Source of the DNA: Eimeria necatrix
Taxonomy: Eukaryota > Apicomplexa > Conoidasida > Eucoccidiorida > Eimeriidae
Assembly (NCBI RefSeq): GCF_000499385.1
Contig: NW_013654191.1
Location: 100,880 to 164,879, forward strand
DNA length: 64,000 nucleotides
Direction of reading: 5' to 3'
Shown: one piece after another, positions 47,277 through 59,576 of the stretch
How the letters are laid out: each line of letters begins with the position of its first letter
Position numbering within the stretch: the first letter of the stretch is position 1
Program-made: the position numbers and the translations under genes
Notes under the pieces: generated by a model
The model's input: the letters and a program-made list of their open reading frames with translations, nothing else
Databases searched by the model: none
Told to the model about the DNA's origin: nothing

Positions 47277-50200
47277 CTAGACAGCCGGTGCTTCTGGGCC
47301 CTTTGCACGGCTGAAAGTGCCACCCAACAGAAATTCTCTGTCAAAGTTACTATCTAAGAGCCGACCCTTGTCCACCTGGCGGCGTTCCTGCCGCAGCTGC
47401 GAATCATACATGCACAAAGCGTGTTGAAGCTGCCCGTAAGCACTTGCACGCGATAAAACATTCAGCAGGCTGTGCCGATACCGCCAGAGCTCACTGAAGA
47501 GCACATGCAATGATGAAATGACTGGAAATCATACCTTTTCCTGTTGCTTCAGGAGGTGCTGTTGCTGTTCCAGGGTGCTGGCATCTCCAGTACCCCAAAT
47601 TTCTAGTTCCTTAACATTGAGAGGTACCAGGAAATTGGCCGTGAGACTACCTTCAGCAGATGGCGGTGAAACGGAAGCATCTGCTCTCGGCCTTGATGAG
47701 GAGGAAGTCGCAGTGGCGCCTTCAACCGTTGTGGTGAGCCCAGAGAGGCTATCGAGTGGATCAGGCCCCTGTGGAATTGGCTCGTTCATCGTTTGTAGCA
47801 TTCGGCCCGGAGAATACGTGCAGTCGCTCTTGGTAATGTAGCAATCCTTCATTTCTGCCGTTCCACAAGAGCGCACAAAAGCTAACAGTATTTCTACTCA
47901 CACAGAGCAATGGAGAAAGCTACATCCCCTTAGCGTGCTCTAAATAGAGTAATTCTCCTGTTTAGTGCACGCGTCCCCTGTGGCTAGACGAGCAAGCGCA
48001 CCGTCCCCAATCCAGAAGCGGAATGCACCAACTTGGCCTCCAAAGCCCAAACCGATGGGATGAAATTTGTTTTTCGTATTTAGATAGACAAAGTTCCTTC
48101 CCAAGCCGCTCGTTCTGCAAAAAAAAAGCAGATACACCGAGAAGAGCATGGCTAATCTGGAGCGACGCCTCGTCTACGGTAACACTTAGTCCAATCCAGT
48201 TCCACCGATGTAGCCACTAAAAGTGTATTTCCTACCTAAGGACATTCAACTGCGGCTCCAGCGAGAAGAGACACGTGTTATCGTCGCCAAAGAAGTTGTG
48301 CCCTCCTTCTTTCAGTTCGCTGAGCGGCAATTCACATGAGCACGGCCACCGACCAGAGGCATCACACCTTTTGCAGAGACCAACAGCCCAAAACAAAATC
48401 AAATCACTGTTTGCGTGTTTCCTGTCCTATTACTGCCCTCCGCACTTTATAAGACACAATATGGAAGCTAGTCCCGATGCTGCGGGTACAGCTGCACTGC
48501 ATTCCCGTACCTTGAAATGATTGCACCAAGCACCTGGCCCTCTTCTGTTTTGACAACGGCCACCATTGGAGCAGAGTAGAAGAAACAATTTGCGCAGAGT
48601 CTACTGAAGCTTGTCCCTGAGCCCGCAAACACCATGCATCAAACTCTCAATAAACGACAACGCCCTTCCAGGTGCAACACAAGCTACATAAATAGCTGCC
48701 ACTTGTAGTTTCTAAATGGTAGAAAGCGAGCATGTACGCCCTTCAGTGCCAACTTGCCGTGCTTCCACGATGCATAAAGGCACGTCCACGGAGCCTTTGG
48801 GGGAAAAGGGAACATGGTCGACGTCATGCGCAGCTGCGGACGATACAAAACGTGCGTGCAGCATGCAGATAGCCTCGAATAACCGTTGCACAGTAACATG
48901 TGCTTTAGAATACTTGTATGAATGTGAAGACCATACCCCTGATATGTGCATCTAAACTGGGGGTGGCCTACGGGGGGACTACATATCTATTGGGGGGAGA
49001 CATGTACAAAATCGCTGTTTCCCTCAATCTACGTACCACGAAGGCATGCTCGTCAGTGAAGCATCTGCTCCTCGCATCTAGCGTTCCTTGGCCGTGCCAG
49101 CCCTTCGTTTCCTCAGATATCGCCTCTGCGCTGGTGGTGCGTTTCCATGCCGGAGTCTTCGACACCCCCCGCCCAGATGAGCTTGAGTCCGCTGTACCCT
49201 TAGTCGACTCCTTAACCGATGAATGGCCTTCATGTTTACGACGAGCTGCGTAAACCTGAATCAAATACAGTTGAAACAAAGTCTACGGATTTTCTGTTCA
49301 GTACCAGCCTCCGTGCAGAATCGTTAACAGCTCAGCAGATGGGCACAATGCGCCTGTCGCAACGTCGAAAGCGAGGCTATCGAGGCGTGCTTACAGTATA
49401 CTGCACATCTATCGCGCTAGAATCATTTCTCTCCGGCTGCGGCTGGCCGTCGAACACAGTATCGCCCAGCAGGTGCGCTGCAACTCCAAGAGTGCACAGC
49501 GCCGGAAGCACCGGCAAGGCCGCCCTGATCCACGAGAGCACGGCGAAGACCTCATTGCGCAGGCCACCACTGCCGATGGTTCCTGAACTGGCATGAAGAA
49601 TAGCTCCAGAAGCTTGGGCAGCCAGCTCTGTGCTACTAGTCCCTCTGCGGGTGCCACTGCCGGTGCCATTGCCCACAGAGCACTGCCCAGGCATCTGCGT
49701 TACTGCCACGGCCGCAGCAGCCACTGCAGCTGCGGTGGAAGTGGCGGCGTGAACACCTGTGGGAGCAATGGCCTCTGCAAAAGCGGAAGCCATTGCTCTC
49801 ACGGCAAACGTGAAGTTCAACTCCTCCGGGAACATCAACTTCAGCGCAGGCGCCGCATCCCACGCCGAAGCCGTGTGGACACCACGGGCATTAACACCCT
49901 TGCTCTGTATTTCTTGGGCTTGGTTGCAACTCAAGCCGCTGGTCGTGCGAGCCACTTTGTCCTGGAAGACCGGGCTTTTAGGGTTTATCAAATACATCAT
50001 TTCCAGATAACCGTACTGCAGTATTTGCATTAGTGCAACACAAGCGCGCGTGCTGCAGCCCAACGATACATACGTGATACTCCGGCGGCTGCTGCTGCTG
50101 CTGACGCTGCCGCTCGCGCTGCGTTGTAAGGATCCTCTTCTGCACACAAAAAATGAGACAGGCGAGCCACATGTACAGACAACCGCACCAGTTAAGCACT

Positions 50201-51071
50201 CAGAGCCCAGCCAATCATATATTTCGAAGCGACGTACGCAGGAACCACGCACAGAAACAATAATATATATAAATATATATACATATATATTTATATAAAT
50301 AAATACATATTTATATATTTATATATATTATAAAGGAACCCACTGACGCGATGGCAACAAAGAGCCTCTAGACCTACCGAGGATCAAGAGAAAAACCCCC
50401 AATGGACTCCAGAGAATGACGGACATGCTCATTTTCCTCCGTCAGCAGACTGCGGGGCTGGAAGCTCCTGGCTATCCTCCCCAGCATTCTCTCAGTAAGA
50501 AGCACTTCCGTCTCCGGAGCTTCTCCTGAGCAGCAGGAAGAGATAGAGTCAATGACTTCCTGCAAGGCAATGCTGTTTGCTGTCTTCAGGGCCTCCAGCT
50601 GCTTCTTGTTGGCGCGGGTGCAGCGATTGCCCATAATGCTTGTCGAAACGCCGCTGTCAGGCGCCAAGCTGCTGTTGCTTAGAATGGCAAAGGACACCCC
50701 ATGGGGGTGAGGGTGCACCTGCTGCTGCCGCGCTATTTCCTTCAACGTCGGCAGCAGCAGCATCGCGTGGCCCTGTAGTACTCCAGGGAAAGCTCGGACA
50801 AAGCCGAGCAAAGAGATGCGTGCCTTCGACGGCGACAGCTGCAGCAAAAACAGAAGCAGTAAAAAGGCATATAAAACCTTCACAGCACAGCAAGCGTCAG
50901 TGCCTGTGGGTCTTCCTTTGCTCAGTGCCTCCCTCTATGGGCGGTGCGCTCAGGCCACTGTCTCACCTCATTAAGGCCAAAGTGGCTTAGCAGCTGCTGC
51001 AGCTGCTTCGGCGTCAGCTTCTGAGGATTCAGAGGTGCTGGTGAGGTGAAACGACTCGCGGCTTCCCCCAT
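47277..51071 (-). CDS. MEAK7-like TLDc-domain protein, N-myristoylation start
   Basis: Ten exons: 50967-51071, 50378-50838, 49395-50139, 49037-49255, 48758-48833, 48511-48616, 48236-48367, 48002-48114, 47535-47854, 47277-47489; 829 residues, all in phase. It begins MGEAAS, a fit to the MGxxxS myristoylation signal. The middle holds an Ala/Thr-rich stretch and a hydrophobic segment (LSWIRAALPVLPALCTLG) where animal MEAK7 has VFRVPHVAIFL. The TLDc domain runs over exons 4-9: TDEHAFVLRM, WTCLYASWKHGTSFSRLC, MVAVVKTEEGQVLGA, NFFGDDNTCLFSLEP, YLNTKNKFHPIGLGFGGQ, RFWIGDEMKDCY, LNVKELEIWGTGD. A Ser/Thr/Pro insert of about 65 residues interrupts the domain before its last strand. TLDc proteins act in stress responses and bind the V-ATPase; MEAK7 signals from lysosomal membranes. 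The role here is inferred. Confidence 0.88.
48617..48757 (-). other. GC-AG intron in the TLDc gene
   Basis: The donor reads CACG|GCAAGT and the acceptor GGGCTCAG. Phase 1 plus the TLDc motif SWKHG|TSFSRLC require it; no GT donor nearby keeps the frame. Confidence 0.75.
50257..50336. repeat. AT-rich simple repeat
   Basis: About 80 bases of imperfect TATA/TTTATA repeats lie inside the intron 50140-50377 of the TLDc gene. Confidence 0.9.
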
Positions 51072-52181
51072 CTTCGATGCGTTTGCAGCAGCTCACTCGG
51101 TGTCAAATAGACTCCCCGGAATCAAATCACTTCACCGGAGCACCTGTGGCCGCATCGACGCGTGTTTTCGTCCTTAGTGTCGTCGCCCTCCGCTCGAGTG
51201 TCAGCATCGGTTCTCCGGCAGCGGTAAACAGACCCGCTAGCCCCCAGGCAGACTCGAAGCGTGCAGAATGCAGCAAAAGCCGGGTCTGCTGCAGTGTAAG
51301 TGAATGGCTTCGACTTTCCACGGACGCTGTGAGACAGAAAAGTCTGCAGAAGCCCTATGATCCCACAGATGCAACTGTGGCAGTAAGAGCCCCACTCAAC
51401 TGCACGTGTATGCGGAACTGAAAAATTGTTTTTCCGAGCAAATAGAAAAGATATCAGGCCAAATGAACGCCGCCGAAGGCAGATGGACGCATCCAAGCTG
51501 TGTGTGGCCGTTCTTACAGGGATTCAAGAGAGCGCCGCACACGGATCAACGTCACGTGAACCTGTTTGTTTCGCGAAAAAGTCTCAGATAAAAACAGAAG
51601 GATGTCTGTAAATATTGCGTCTACAGATCCTCAGAACTGCCGAACTGAAGCACTGGTTCCGTTGACAGCTACTTGCCCGCGCAAACAGGAGACCAACCTC
51701 AGTGACAGAAAGAGTCCACGGGACAAACGGGCCTGGTTAGGTAACCCATGCACTCAAAAAGGGAAAAAATAAAATCGCATCATTATTCATCAATAATAAT
51801 GTTGCACGCCGCGTAATCCCGAAAGAACGGCCTGCGGTAGCCGGCAGGCGGGCAGGGCACTGGGTGAGTTAGTTGCCACCAGGAAGCCTTGAGAAACTCG
51901 GTGCAACGTAGCTCATATTGAATCACTGAAAGAGGTACTTAAGGTGCAGGCACTGATCAGCAAAGAAAAATTACGGTTTAGACGGTCTGGTTCGATTACT
52001 TGAGTTGTTGTTCCGCATAATTACAGGCATGCACTGGCGCCGCTGCTGCTTTCGGCAGGGCCATTTGCGACAGGCCCAAAGTATAATGCAAACAACCTGC
52101 AAAAGCCATTATATGATTGTAATTACACCGTGTAAGGATTAATGCTTTGCCGTTCCGTCAGCACGGCTCACCCACACAAAG
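51072..52181. other. Divergent intergenic region (TLDc gene / DENR)
   Basis: 1.1 kb between two start codons on opposite strands; it should hold both promoters. Short open frames overlap on both strands with no family similarity. No repeat or RNA gene that I can support. Confidence 0.55.
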
Positions 52182-53613
52182 ATGAATTCTAGCAACGGCC
52201 ACAACAGCGTCGGCCGAATTGATGGCGGGGATACAAACGGTCAATCAATGAAGCGGATGCCGGAGAATGAGCTAACATCAAATCAGGATGACTCGGAAGC
52301 AGCTGACGCATCCTCCAATCCCCCTGCTGTGGGTCAACACGCCGGCTCCGAAACTTCCAGCAGTTGCTGGGAGCACGACCGGCAGCCACCTATGACAGGC
52401 CCGCGAAAAGTTGAATACTGCCCAAGTAAGCTGCATCTAGGGCCCACGGTCCATGAGCGTGAGCTGCAGAGGATTTATGCAGTCGCTGCTCGCGATTTTC
52501 GAAGAAACACCACCTGTTCTTCTCTACCGTCCTCTGAACCCAAGGGAAGGTTGTGTGTACTTGTTTTTCCGCCTTCTGTTCAGCTTGCGGTATGCCATTT
52601 GAGTACTGCGAGTTCTCGGGCGCCGCTTGCTCAAAGCAAAAGAAGGACGGGAAGGACCCAACTCAAGCCTCAGTGGTGCAACAAAACGAACACGAGCAGC
52701 AGCTCACCGACGAGTTGCAGGAGAAGACTGCCATCACCGAAGCAAAAAGAGGGGGTGCGAAAAAGGACGGGGCGAAGCCGGTAAGCACAGCATTTTAATT
52801 AACATTAAAAGTTTCCACTTTCAGTCATTCCCCACGCACAGCCGCTCTGTCCACTGCGGGACTGCGCTTGCAGCCAAGTGCTGGTGACTCGAACACTCAT
52901 GTTGATCCACCAGCACGGCTGTTAGGTTAGCCTTAGTGTTATTCTTGCTGCAAAGGGAGCTCAGAGTCCCCAGTGTTCTGTGGCTGTTGTGGGCTCTGCT
53001 TCAGAAAGTCGTGACTGTTCAGAAACAGGCGAAGCGAAGGGGCAAGTGTTCAACTTGCGTATGGGGCCTTGAGCATTTCGGTGCGCCGCCGAGCTAAGTG
53101 TAGCGTTTTACTCGCATTTATACTTCATTCGTGCCTTCAACATTAACTAATGCGTTGATGGAATACTCTTGTTTCATTATTATGCACACATTAGAGGCAC
53201 GAAGCCCTCGATTTTCGCACGGTCTAATGCAATGTCTCAGGCGTCAAGCAGGAGCAGGCGGCGAAGCTTGCGAGCAAACACTTTGCTTGCGGCGCTTCAT
53301 TTCAGAAGGGGCAGCCCGGACAAATGCCATTTGTCGAGATTCAAGTGGGTCTTTGTTGAAACATCTAATAGGTCTTCTGAATTCAAGTGTAGCGTGAACG
53401 CATGCACAGTTCTAGAGGACAGTGACCACTACTGATTCGCATGTTAGCTGGCTTCTGCTTTCGGCCACGGATATTTGTTTGAGGAGCGGGCAATGCGCCG
53501 GTGCTTGTGTGTGGATTCTTACGCAGGGCGACGTGGAGGAAACCATTGCTGCTTTCCTCGACAAAAATTTCGACATACCCGGGGATAAGATCGTTTTTCT
53601 CGCTGAAAAGTGA
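52182..53613 (+). CDS. DENR: Density-regulated protein (DENR) with SUI1 domain
   Basis: Five exons: 52182-52425, 52584-52780, 53005-53080, 53241-53344, 53527-53613 (TGA); 235 residues, phases exact. A Ser/Asn-rich N terminus leads to VEYCPTCGMPFEYCEF, the zinc-binding cysteine motif of DENR, rebuilt across intron 1. A Lys-rich linker (RGGAKKDGAKP) follows. The SUI1/eIF1-like domain is KVVTVQKQAKRRGK, KLASKHFACGASF, then FVEIQGDVEETIAAFLDKNF and the end VFLAEK. DENR pairs with MCT-1 to recycle 40S subunits and to re-initiate translation after short upstream frames, in the cytosol. The animal protein has about 198 residues; the extra length is the N terminus and linker. Confidence 0.93.
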
Positions 53614-54259
53614 TTACCCGGGGCACATAGGCATCCTACATGCGAATATACACAGATGCGCATGTGCGACAGCACAGCAACCGCAGAAAGTCCCACAGCT
53701 GCGCTGGGCTGTGCCAGGGATTGGGGTCGCTTATTCGTGGGGCGAGTTTGAGCGATTCCCCTGTTTTGGGAAGATTGTGAAATTCCAACTGCAGTGGCAT
53801 GTCGTGCCGCCTCCAGCGTTCCGCACTAGGACTGGTGCTATTCGGCTGGAGGAAGCAGTGGCTGCATAGAACGTAGCTCGGGAGACCAGCCGAGAAAGTA
53901 GCTAATGCTTTTGATTCCCTGCGCTCTACAGACGTAGAAGACGCAGGAAACTTTTGCACCTTGAACAGGACAGCACGCTTCGTACTGGAGCCTCTGACAT
54001 AACAGAATCCCGATTGCCAAAACTTTGCGCCTTCGCATGTCAAGTCAGCGCGCGCGTTGCCAATGAATTGAAAAGAAGCGACATTGTCGGCTTCCGAGCT
54101 TAAGGGTTGTTTTCGCATCATTCGCTAGGCGGCAAGACGCAGTTAGAAGTTAGCGAAGCACGTTTCGCGCCACTCGCTTGCCAAGTTAAAAAGAAAGCGT
54201 CATTGAGTTTGCAAGGGTTGGGTCCTTCTTAGCATCTCAGCGTAGCTGTTGCCCTGCTA
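53614..54259. other. Convergent intergenic region
   Basis: About 650 bases between the DENR stop and the stop of the membrane-protein gene on the other strand. Overlapping open frames on both strands (53501-53869 plus, 53636-54121 minus) have no splice or family support. Confidence 0.5.
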
Positions 54260-55836
54260 TTAGTGTCTGAGGAGGTTTGAGGCAGTTAGGAACAAGCCAA
54301 AGAGGAAGCAATTCCCAAGGCCCCATATCAGCTGGTTCCACACCACAAACATGTACCACGGCTTGTCGTCAAACATTCCAAGGAATGGCAGATGATGCGT
54401 CACATCTGCCCAACAACGCCATGAGACATTTACGTTCAACACGTCCGTTGAGGACTTCTCAGGTTTGACATCGCGGCGAGAATCTTCGGCTTTGCTGCGT
54501 GTCGATGGCTCGGGATGGCAGACCGCGTAAGGCGTGCAGCAGCGGCTTCCCAGGACGCACATTAGCGACAGAAACATCGACACCGACAGACAACAGGGGC
54601 TGTGCCCATCTGCGTACTTCAGGTTCACGAAAGTAGTAAACGGAATGAACCATAAGTGATGCGTGGAGAAGAGCTTCTTTGTCCAGGGCTGCAACGCATA
54701 AGTTCACAAGAGCAAATACGTACATTGCAACACCTAATGCGTTCAAGTGCCAAGTGCGGCTGCCATGGCGCACATAAAATGTGTCTAGCAACTTGGTGAG
54801 CTTTCAATTCATGCGTGACCGCCAGCAAAGCTGTCGCGGACTTGTACGTGCGGCGCGGCCTACTGTGTCTTTGTTGGCGAGATATTTGGCAACGCCAACG
54901 AGAAAGCGGCCGCGAACTACAAAAGAGAGAGAGTCAACGTACCAGAGCAGCTGATCTGCGAGGCACACGAGCAACTGATCCACGCATTGAAAAGCTCTGA
55001 TCTGTCAGCGGGCTTCCCAATGAAAACTCAGTGTTACTGAATGCTTTCAGAACAAATTATTACTGAATGCTTTCAGAACTAAGTGTTACTGAATGCTTTC
55101 AGAGCACGAACTAAAGCAAGTGGAGCTCGCGTGGCCTCTGCCTCCAAAAATGCAGATAGCTCACCCACAGCCACCCAGCAGGAACACGCGCTGACGAGTA
55201 GCGGAATGTTTAGCCAAAGCGCTGCACACCCAGCACAACAACTTGTGAAGCAAGAAATTTACTTATGGCGCAGGCTAAGGGGAAGTTGTGCTGTGTAGAT
55301 GTGGCTTAAGGTCTGCTGCTGCATAGCCTCTCACCGAGAGCAGTCAGAGCCAGCGACAAGTTGCACGCCCAAGCCGCGTCGTAGAGCATCATTGCACCCT
55401 TTTCGTAGAGTCGACTGGCAAGCATCAAAGCTACATAGACCGCCAGAAAAATTCCCAGAGATTTGGGATCAATGCTACCCTTATCCCACGTATACAATGC
55501 GAATGCTTGCTTCCGATCAAACATCAATTCTTGAGGCAGGAGCAGCGCTGCAGCAGTTCGTCGCAGCCACTGGAAAGCAGGCGAAGAAACGAGGCCTACA
55601 GACGTCGCCCAGTCTGTCAAATGCTGCGCAAAGTGAGCGACTGCAGGAGTCTGGCGCTGCAGCCACAGCTCGTGAAACTCGGAAGGCGCTGCCAAAAAGG
55701 CAGCAACGGCGACTACGAGAGCCAACCCAGCGTTAAATGCCAGCGCGCAAGTGGGATGAAGCCACCGGCGCAGCTTGGGATCATTCGGGTTCGAAACATC
55801 GAAAAACCACGACCAGATGCGGCACACAGAAGCCAT
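54260..55836 (-). CDS. Unassigned multi-pass membrane protein
   Basis: Exon 1 is 55335-55836: ATG in good context (AAAATGG), donor GTGAGA, phase 1, 167 residues with hydrophobic spans CALAFNAGLALVVAVAAFLA and LGIFLAVYVALMLAS. The last exon is about 54260-54688 after a TGCGTTGCAG acceptor: FSTHHLWFIPFTTFVNLKYA, CCLSVSMFLSLMCVLGSRC and, near the end, WYMFVVWNQLIWGLGNCFLF. A middle exon in 54690-55330 is needed to fix the phase and I could not place it; the frame NALGVAMYVFALVNLCVAAL at about 54700-54760 is a candidate. Four or more membrane segments are likely. I do not recognise the family. Confidence 0.6.
55027..55112. repeat. Three-copy 26-bp tandem repeat
   Basis: The unit around TACTGAATGCTTTCAGA recurs at 55035, 55061 and 55087, an exact period of 26. 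It lies within an intron of the membrane-protein gene. Confidence 0.9.
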
Positions 55837-58800
55837 TTTGCCGTGTGTCGAGTTTTGCACTATTCCCTTTCCAAGTTGCAGGCCAAGCCACCGTGTTTGC
55901 AAACGCCCGGGCAGAGGATGGCGTGCAGAAAGCACCTAGCCTCGTCAATGACGGAACTGAAAACCTAAATAAAAAGTCCTTGTTGTGAAGAAGCTCCACT
56001 CTGCGATGGTCACCTACAGCTTGATCAGGGCATTCCCGCTTGCACTCAACTACATGCTACGGCGCGAGGCACCCTCTCAGCTGCTCATGTGGCCCCTAAG
56101 TCGAGCCCTTTGAGCGCCAGATAAAAATCAAGTGTGGGTCTACAAGTGCATCATACTGTGCGAGGCGGTAGCACATCGCAGCAACTTAACTGGGTTGATG
56201 GCCGCCTCAAGATCTATGGGCAACAATCCCCCAGCATTGACAGGTTAAATATTGACAAATAAGAAACAAACAAACACTACTTTGGCTTCGTTGGCCTGCA
56301 AATTTTTTACTTGCACCGTGTAACTATGGCTGCCCGCCAACCAGGTCACAGCCAAGCGTTTCACTACCCCCCATCCGAGCATGCGTCAGGACGGAGTACG
56401 ATCTAGTCTGAATCAAGTTCACAACAACACTAAAGATCTCTTCACGATTTTTAGTGTCTAAATGAGTCCTTGTCTCAGTCACAAAGAGTGCGTCAAACGT
56501 GCACGGCGCACTCCTGTTGCTCCGGGCACGTTTGCATCGTGTTCTGTTCCTGAGGCGCAAGCGCCTTTGTTAATAACATGCCTCGAAGACTTCGAGCTCT
56601 TTGGCCACTTTAATAGGGGACATTATCGCTATATTATTCTTTCTGGGCCTAACTAACACTGGCAATGCCCCAGAAGCTCGAAAGACACGCAATATTGGCT
56701 GTAAGAGAAGCTTTTCGCGCATTTCCCTGCTCGAGGGGATGGTCTTGCTGCGATGCTTCCTTAGCTAGGATGGCAGCGTCTTATTTTCGTGGTTAAGGAA
56801 TGCTGCAGAATTGCACCAGTAGTTTGAAATGACACAACCCATGGTGCACAATGGACTCGTGCTTTGACCTGGTCTGTCGTAGTTTAACTTCGTATGCATT
56901 AAACAATTCCCGAAAGCTTATGCTCCCCATCATGCTCTTCTGCAGTGAAGAGTGTAGAGTTAATGTGACAGGTATGATTTGGGAGCATACTTGTCGCGCC
57001 TGGGCATTCAAGTTATCCTGCGTCTCCTACGATCAAATTTTCCTGAGCCGTGGAGGCCAATATCCAGGAAAGCCTGAGCGCACACCTTATGGTGCTGGAA
57101 CCTCCATTGATCCTCAATCTTCTTTCTTACAATCATTTGAAGATGCCCCAGATGCACGCACAGAGACAGTTGAAGTGCTTGTCTAGTGTATCTATTGCCA
57201 GGTTGTTGGCTAAAGCCAACGGCGTCCTCCATACCACTAGATGTAAAATGGCTTCAACGTAGGGGAAATAGCTCGGAGCTTTCTGGGAGATGAGGGTACT
57301 GTTTGCTGGCAGGGCTCAGGCTAGGCAAACGGATGAAAGCAAAAAGAAGTGTGGCCACCCAACCGGCAGTGTGTAAAAGGGTAAATCGTTTTTTTGCGGC
57401 GCATTCAAGTGTAAATCGAAGGTGTAGCCGCCTGAAGATACTGCGGAAAAATTTTGCCAGGTGTTTGAGTACTGCGTTGCCTTCAGAGAAGCAGGGATGC
57501 ACGGTGTTAGCGACAGACTCGGTGACCATTTCCCAAAAGAAATGCCCCCAGTTGATTCCACCAGGTGCTTTTTCGTGCTCATGTTGCACTGTTGCATATC
57601 CAATTTTCCTAGGGCACTGGCCGGTGAACACGAGCCTACATGGTAGACCCGTTTGGGGTGGCTCAAAAGATTCTGTCATTGGTGTTGTCTCACCGTAAAC
57701 ATTTCATTCCCATCCGGCGACACCAACAGAAGCGTAGCCCCTGATAGATTCAGACATCAACGGAAGGCCCCTTTAGCCGCTAAATCACAATCTCAACACT
57801 CTCAATACTATCAAGCCAAGCTGTGTTATTGCTACTTGCCATATCGATTGCTAGCTGTGTTCAGAGGCAGGCAATAATTGAGGCCTCTTTCCATGCGGAA
57901 TATGTTACGTTATACAGTTGTGAAAAGAGTCGTGATGTGTTTGAAGAAATGCCCTTAAATTTTGAATCTCCACTCGATGCAACATCGTACTGAATGGAGG
58001 GGGAACAATTTAAATGCCCAGGAGCGACGCGGGTGCTCTCAATCTACGGATAGCACCAATAGCTGCACACTTTTATGAGCCCGGCTATTTCGCTATGAGC
58101 GTAGCACAGTGGGAAGGTGCTGCTTTCTTTTGAACATAAAACAGTTCCTGCGGTGGCAAAATGCTTGCACTAGCTGGGGTACGGCGATTAGCGGAGTCAT
58201 TACAATGATAGCCAGAGATCTTTGGACCAAGTTTTCAACCTTTGTTCAAGCATATTCATCAGTCAGCAGAGACGCACGCCACCCGAACTTGAGCAAAACC
58301 AAATCACGACCACGACAGATCACCTTGAGGGATATCAGATAGCAAAATATGGATGAAACTCTTTCTTAAAACCATAGAGAAGACGTTTTGATAACAAAAG
58401 AAAATGTTTTAGTGGGCACGACTATGCGCTGACAACTTCATATACGGCAACATGCAGCATCCACTTTCTGGCCCTGATTCTCTTTCGTACAAAAGCAAGA
58501 CAAAAAGTGCTGAAGTTGAGACGCCTAGTCTGTCGCTAAGGGTCGAAGACTCCGTGCCCGCTTGCATTCCACACCAAGCCCGTCCTTTTGCAGCCTTCAA
58601 TGCTTTTATTCAAATATTTGGCGTTGCCTCCAGGATTTGAACTAAAAGATTTGAACTAAAAGCCGTTTTGCACATCTCAACCTCCACACCTTCCCACTCG
58701 TTAACCCGAAAAGGCACGGCTAAAGAAACAGCTGGTAATGGTCTGATGTGGCTAAGCCACTTCAGCGCCCTCTACTTTACGCGCTGGTTAACTTCGCTGG

Positions 58801-59576
58801 AATGCTTCTGTACACTTTTTAGCCCATTTGGACTTAAGGTTCCATACGGTGTGGCGCGCCCTCTAGCACAAAGCTATGCTGTTTGAGAAATCAGCAGTTC
58901 TGTTCCACATATAACTTCCGGGCATATCGCTCGGTTGCTTCGGTCTGCTTTTACTTTAAATTGTCCCGCACTTCCTCGGATTCTTACCACGCGTTCATGT
59001 TGCAGTGTATAGGCATTTAAGTTGCAAAATTCGAGTTCACCAAGAAGTCACTAACTGCTGATTTGCTACTTTGTCACTATTCATCTTACACCTCCTCCCG
59101 CAGTATTTTGTCCAGCCTTACTCGTGGGTGTTGCTGCAACCCCTGTGTGCGCGCAGTTTACTGGGAAAATTCCGTTGGCACAAACTCTAAAGCACAATAA
59201 TTCTTAAAACTTCTCTTGTACTGCAGTGGCAGTGTTTTCGGGGATACCACTGGACTCACCTGCAGCACAGGCTCTCTGTAGAATCCTGATGATGCCACTG
59301 CAGAGCCCCAGGGACTAATAAATCTTGGCTAGGAATTGAAAAGGGATTTATTCCATCTGCTAAATGCTGGTTACTGAAAAAGATTCACCGCATGCACTCG
59401 CTGTTCTTAAGCTGCACAGAGGGCTGATGCATGCAGACTGTGGGGTTTGCAAGAGCTGGGCGCTGCAGCGCTCCCTCCCCGCAGGGGCGTAGCTGCGGGG
59501 CTCCGTGGTGTCCTCAAAAGAGGGGTTCGAAGTACGGGATATTTATCTCCACTGTTCTTTTTACACATTTTTGAAA
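55837..59576. other. Long intergenic region upstream of L41
   Basis: 3.7 kb with no gene I can support. A minus-strand open frame at 57254-57679 (141 codons, one hydrophobic stretch) overlaps an equally long plus-strand frame and resembles nothing I know. A TGCATGCA box at 59428-59435 is near the L41 start. Confidence 0.5.
59428..59435. promoter_or_regulatory. TGCATGCA element upstream of L41
   Basis: The palindrome lies 142 bases before the L41 ATG. A GCATGC core is known from Toxoplasma ribosomal-protein promoters and as an ApiAP2 binding site, which fits this place. The role is inferred from position only. Confidence 0.4.

Noticed and set aside
57254..57698. Overlapping 130-140 codon frames on both strands
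   Set aside because: Equal length on both strands, no splice partners and no recognisable motif; could be chance in GC-balanced DNA.
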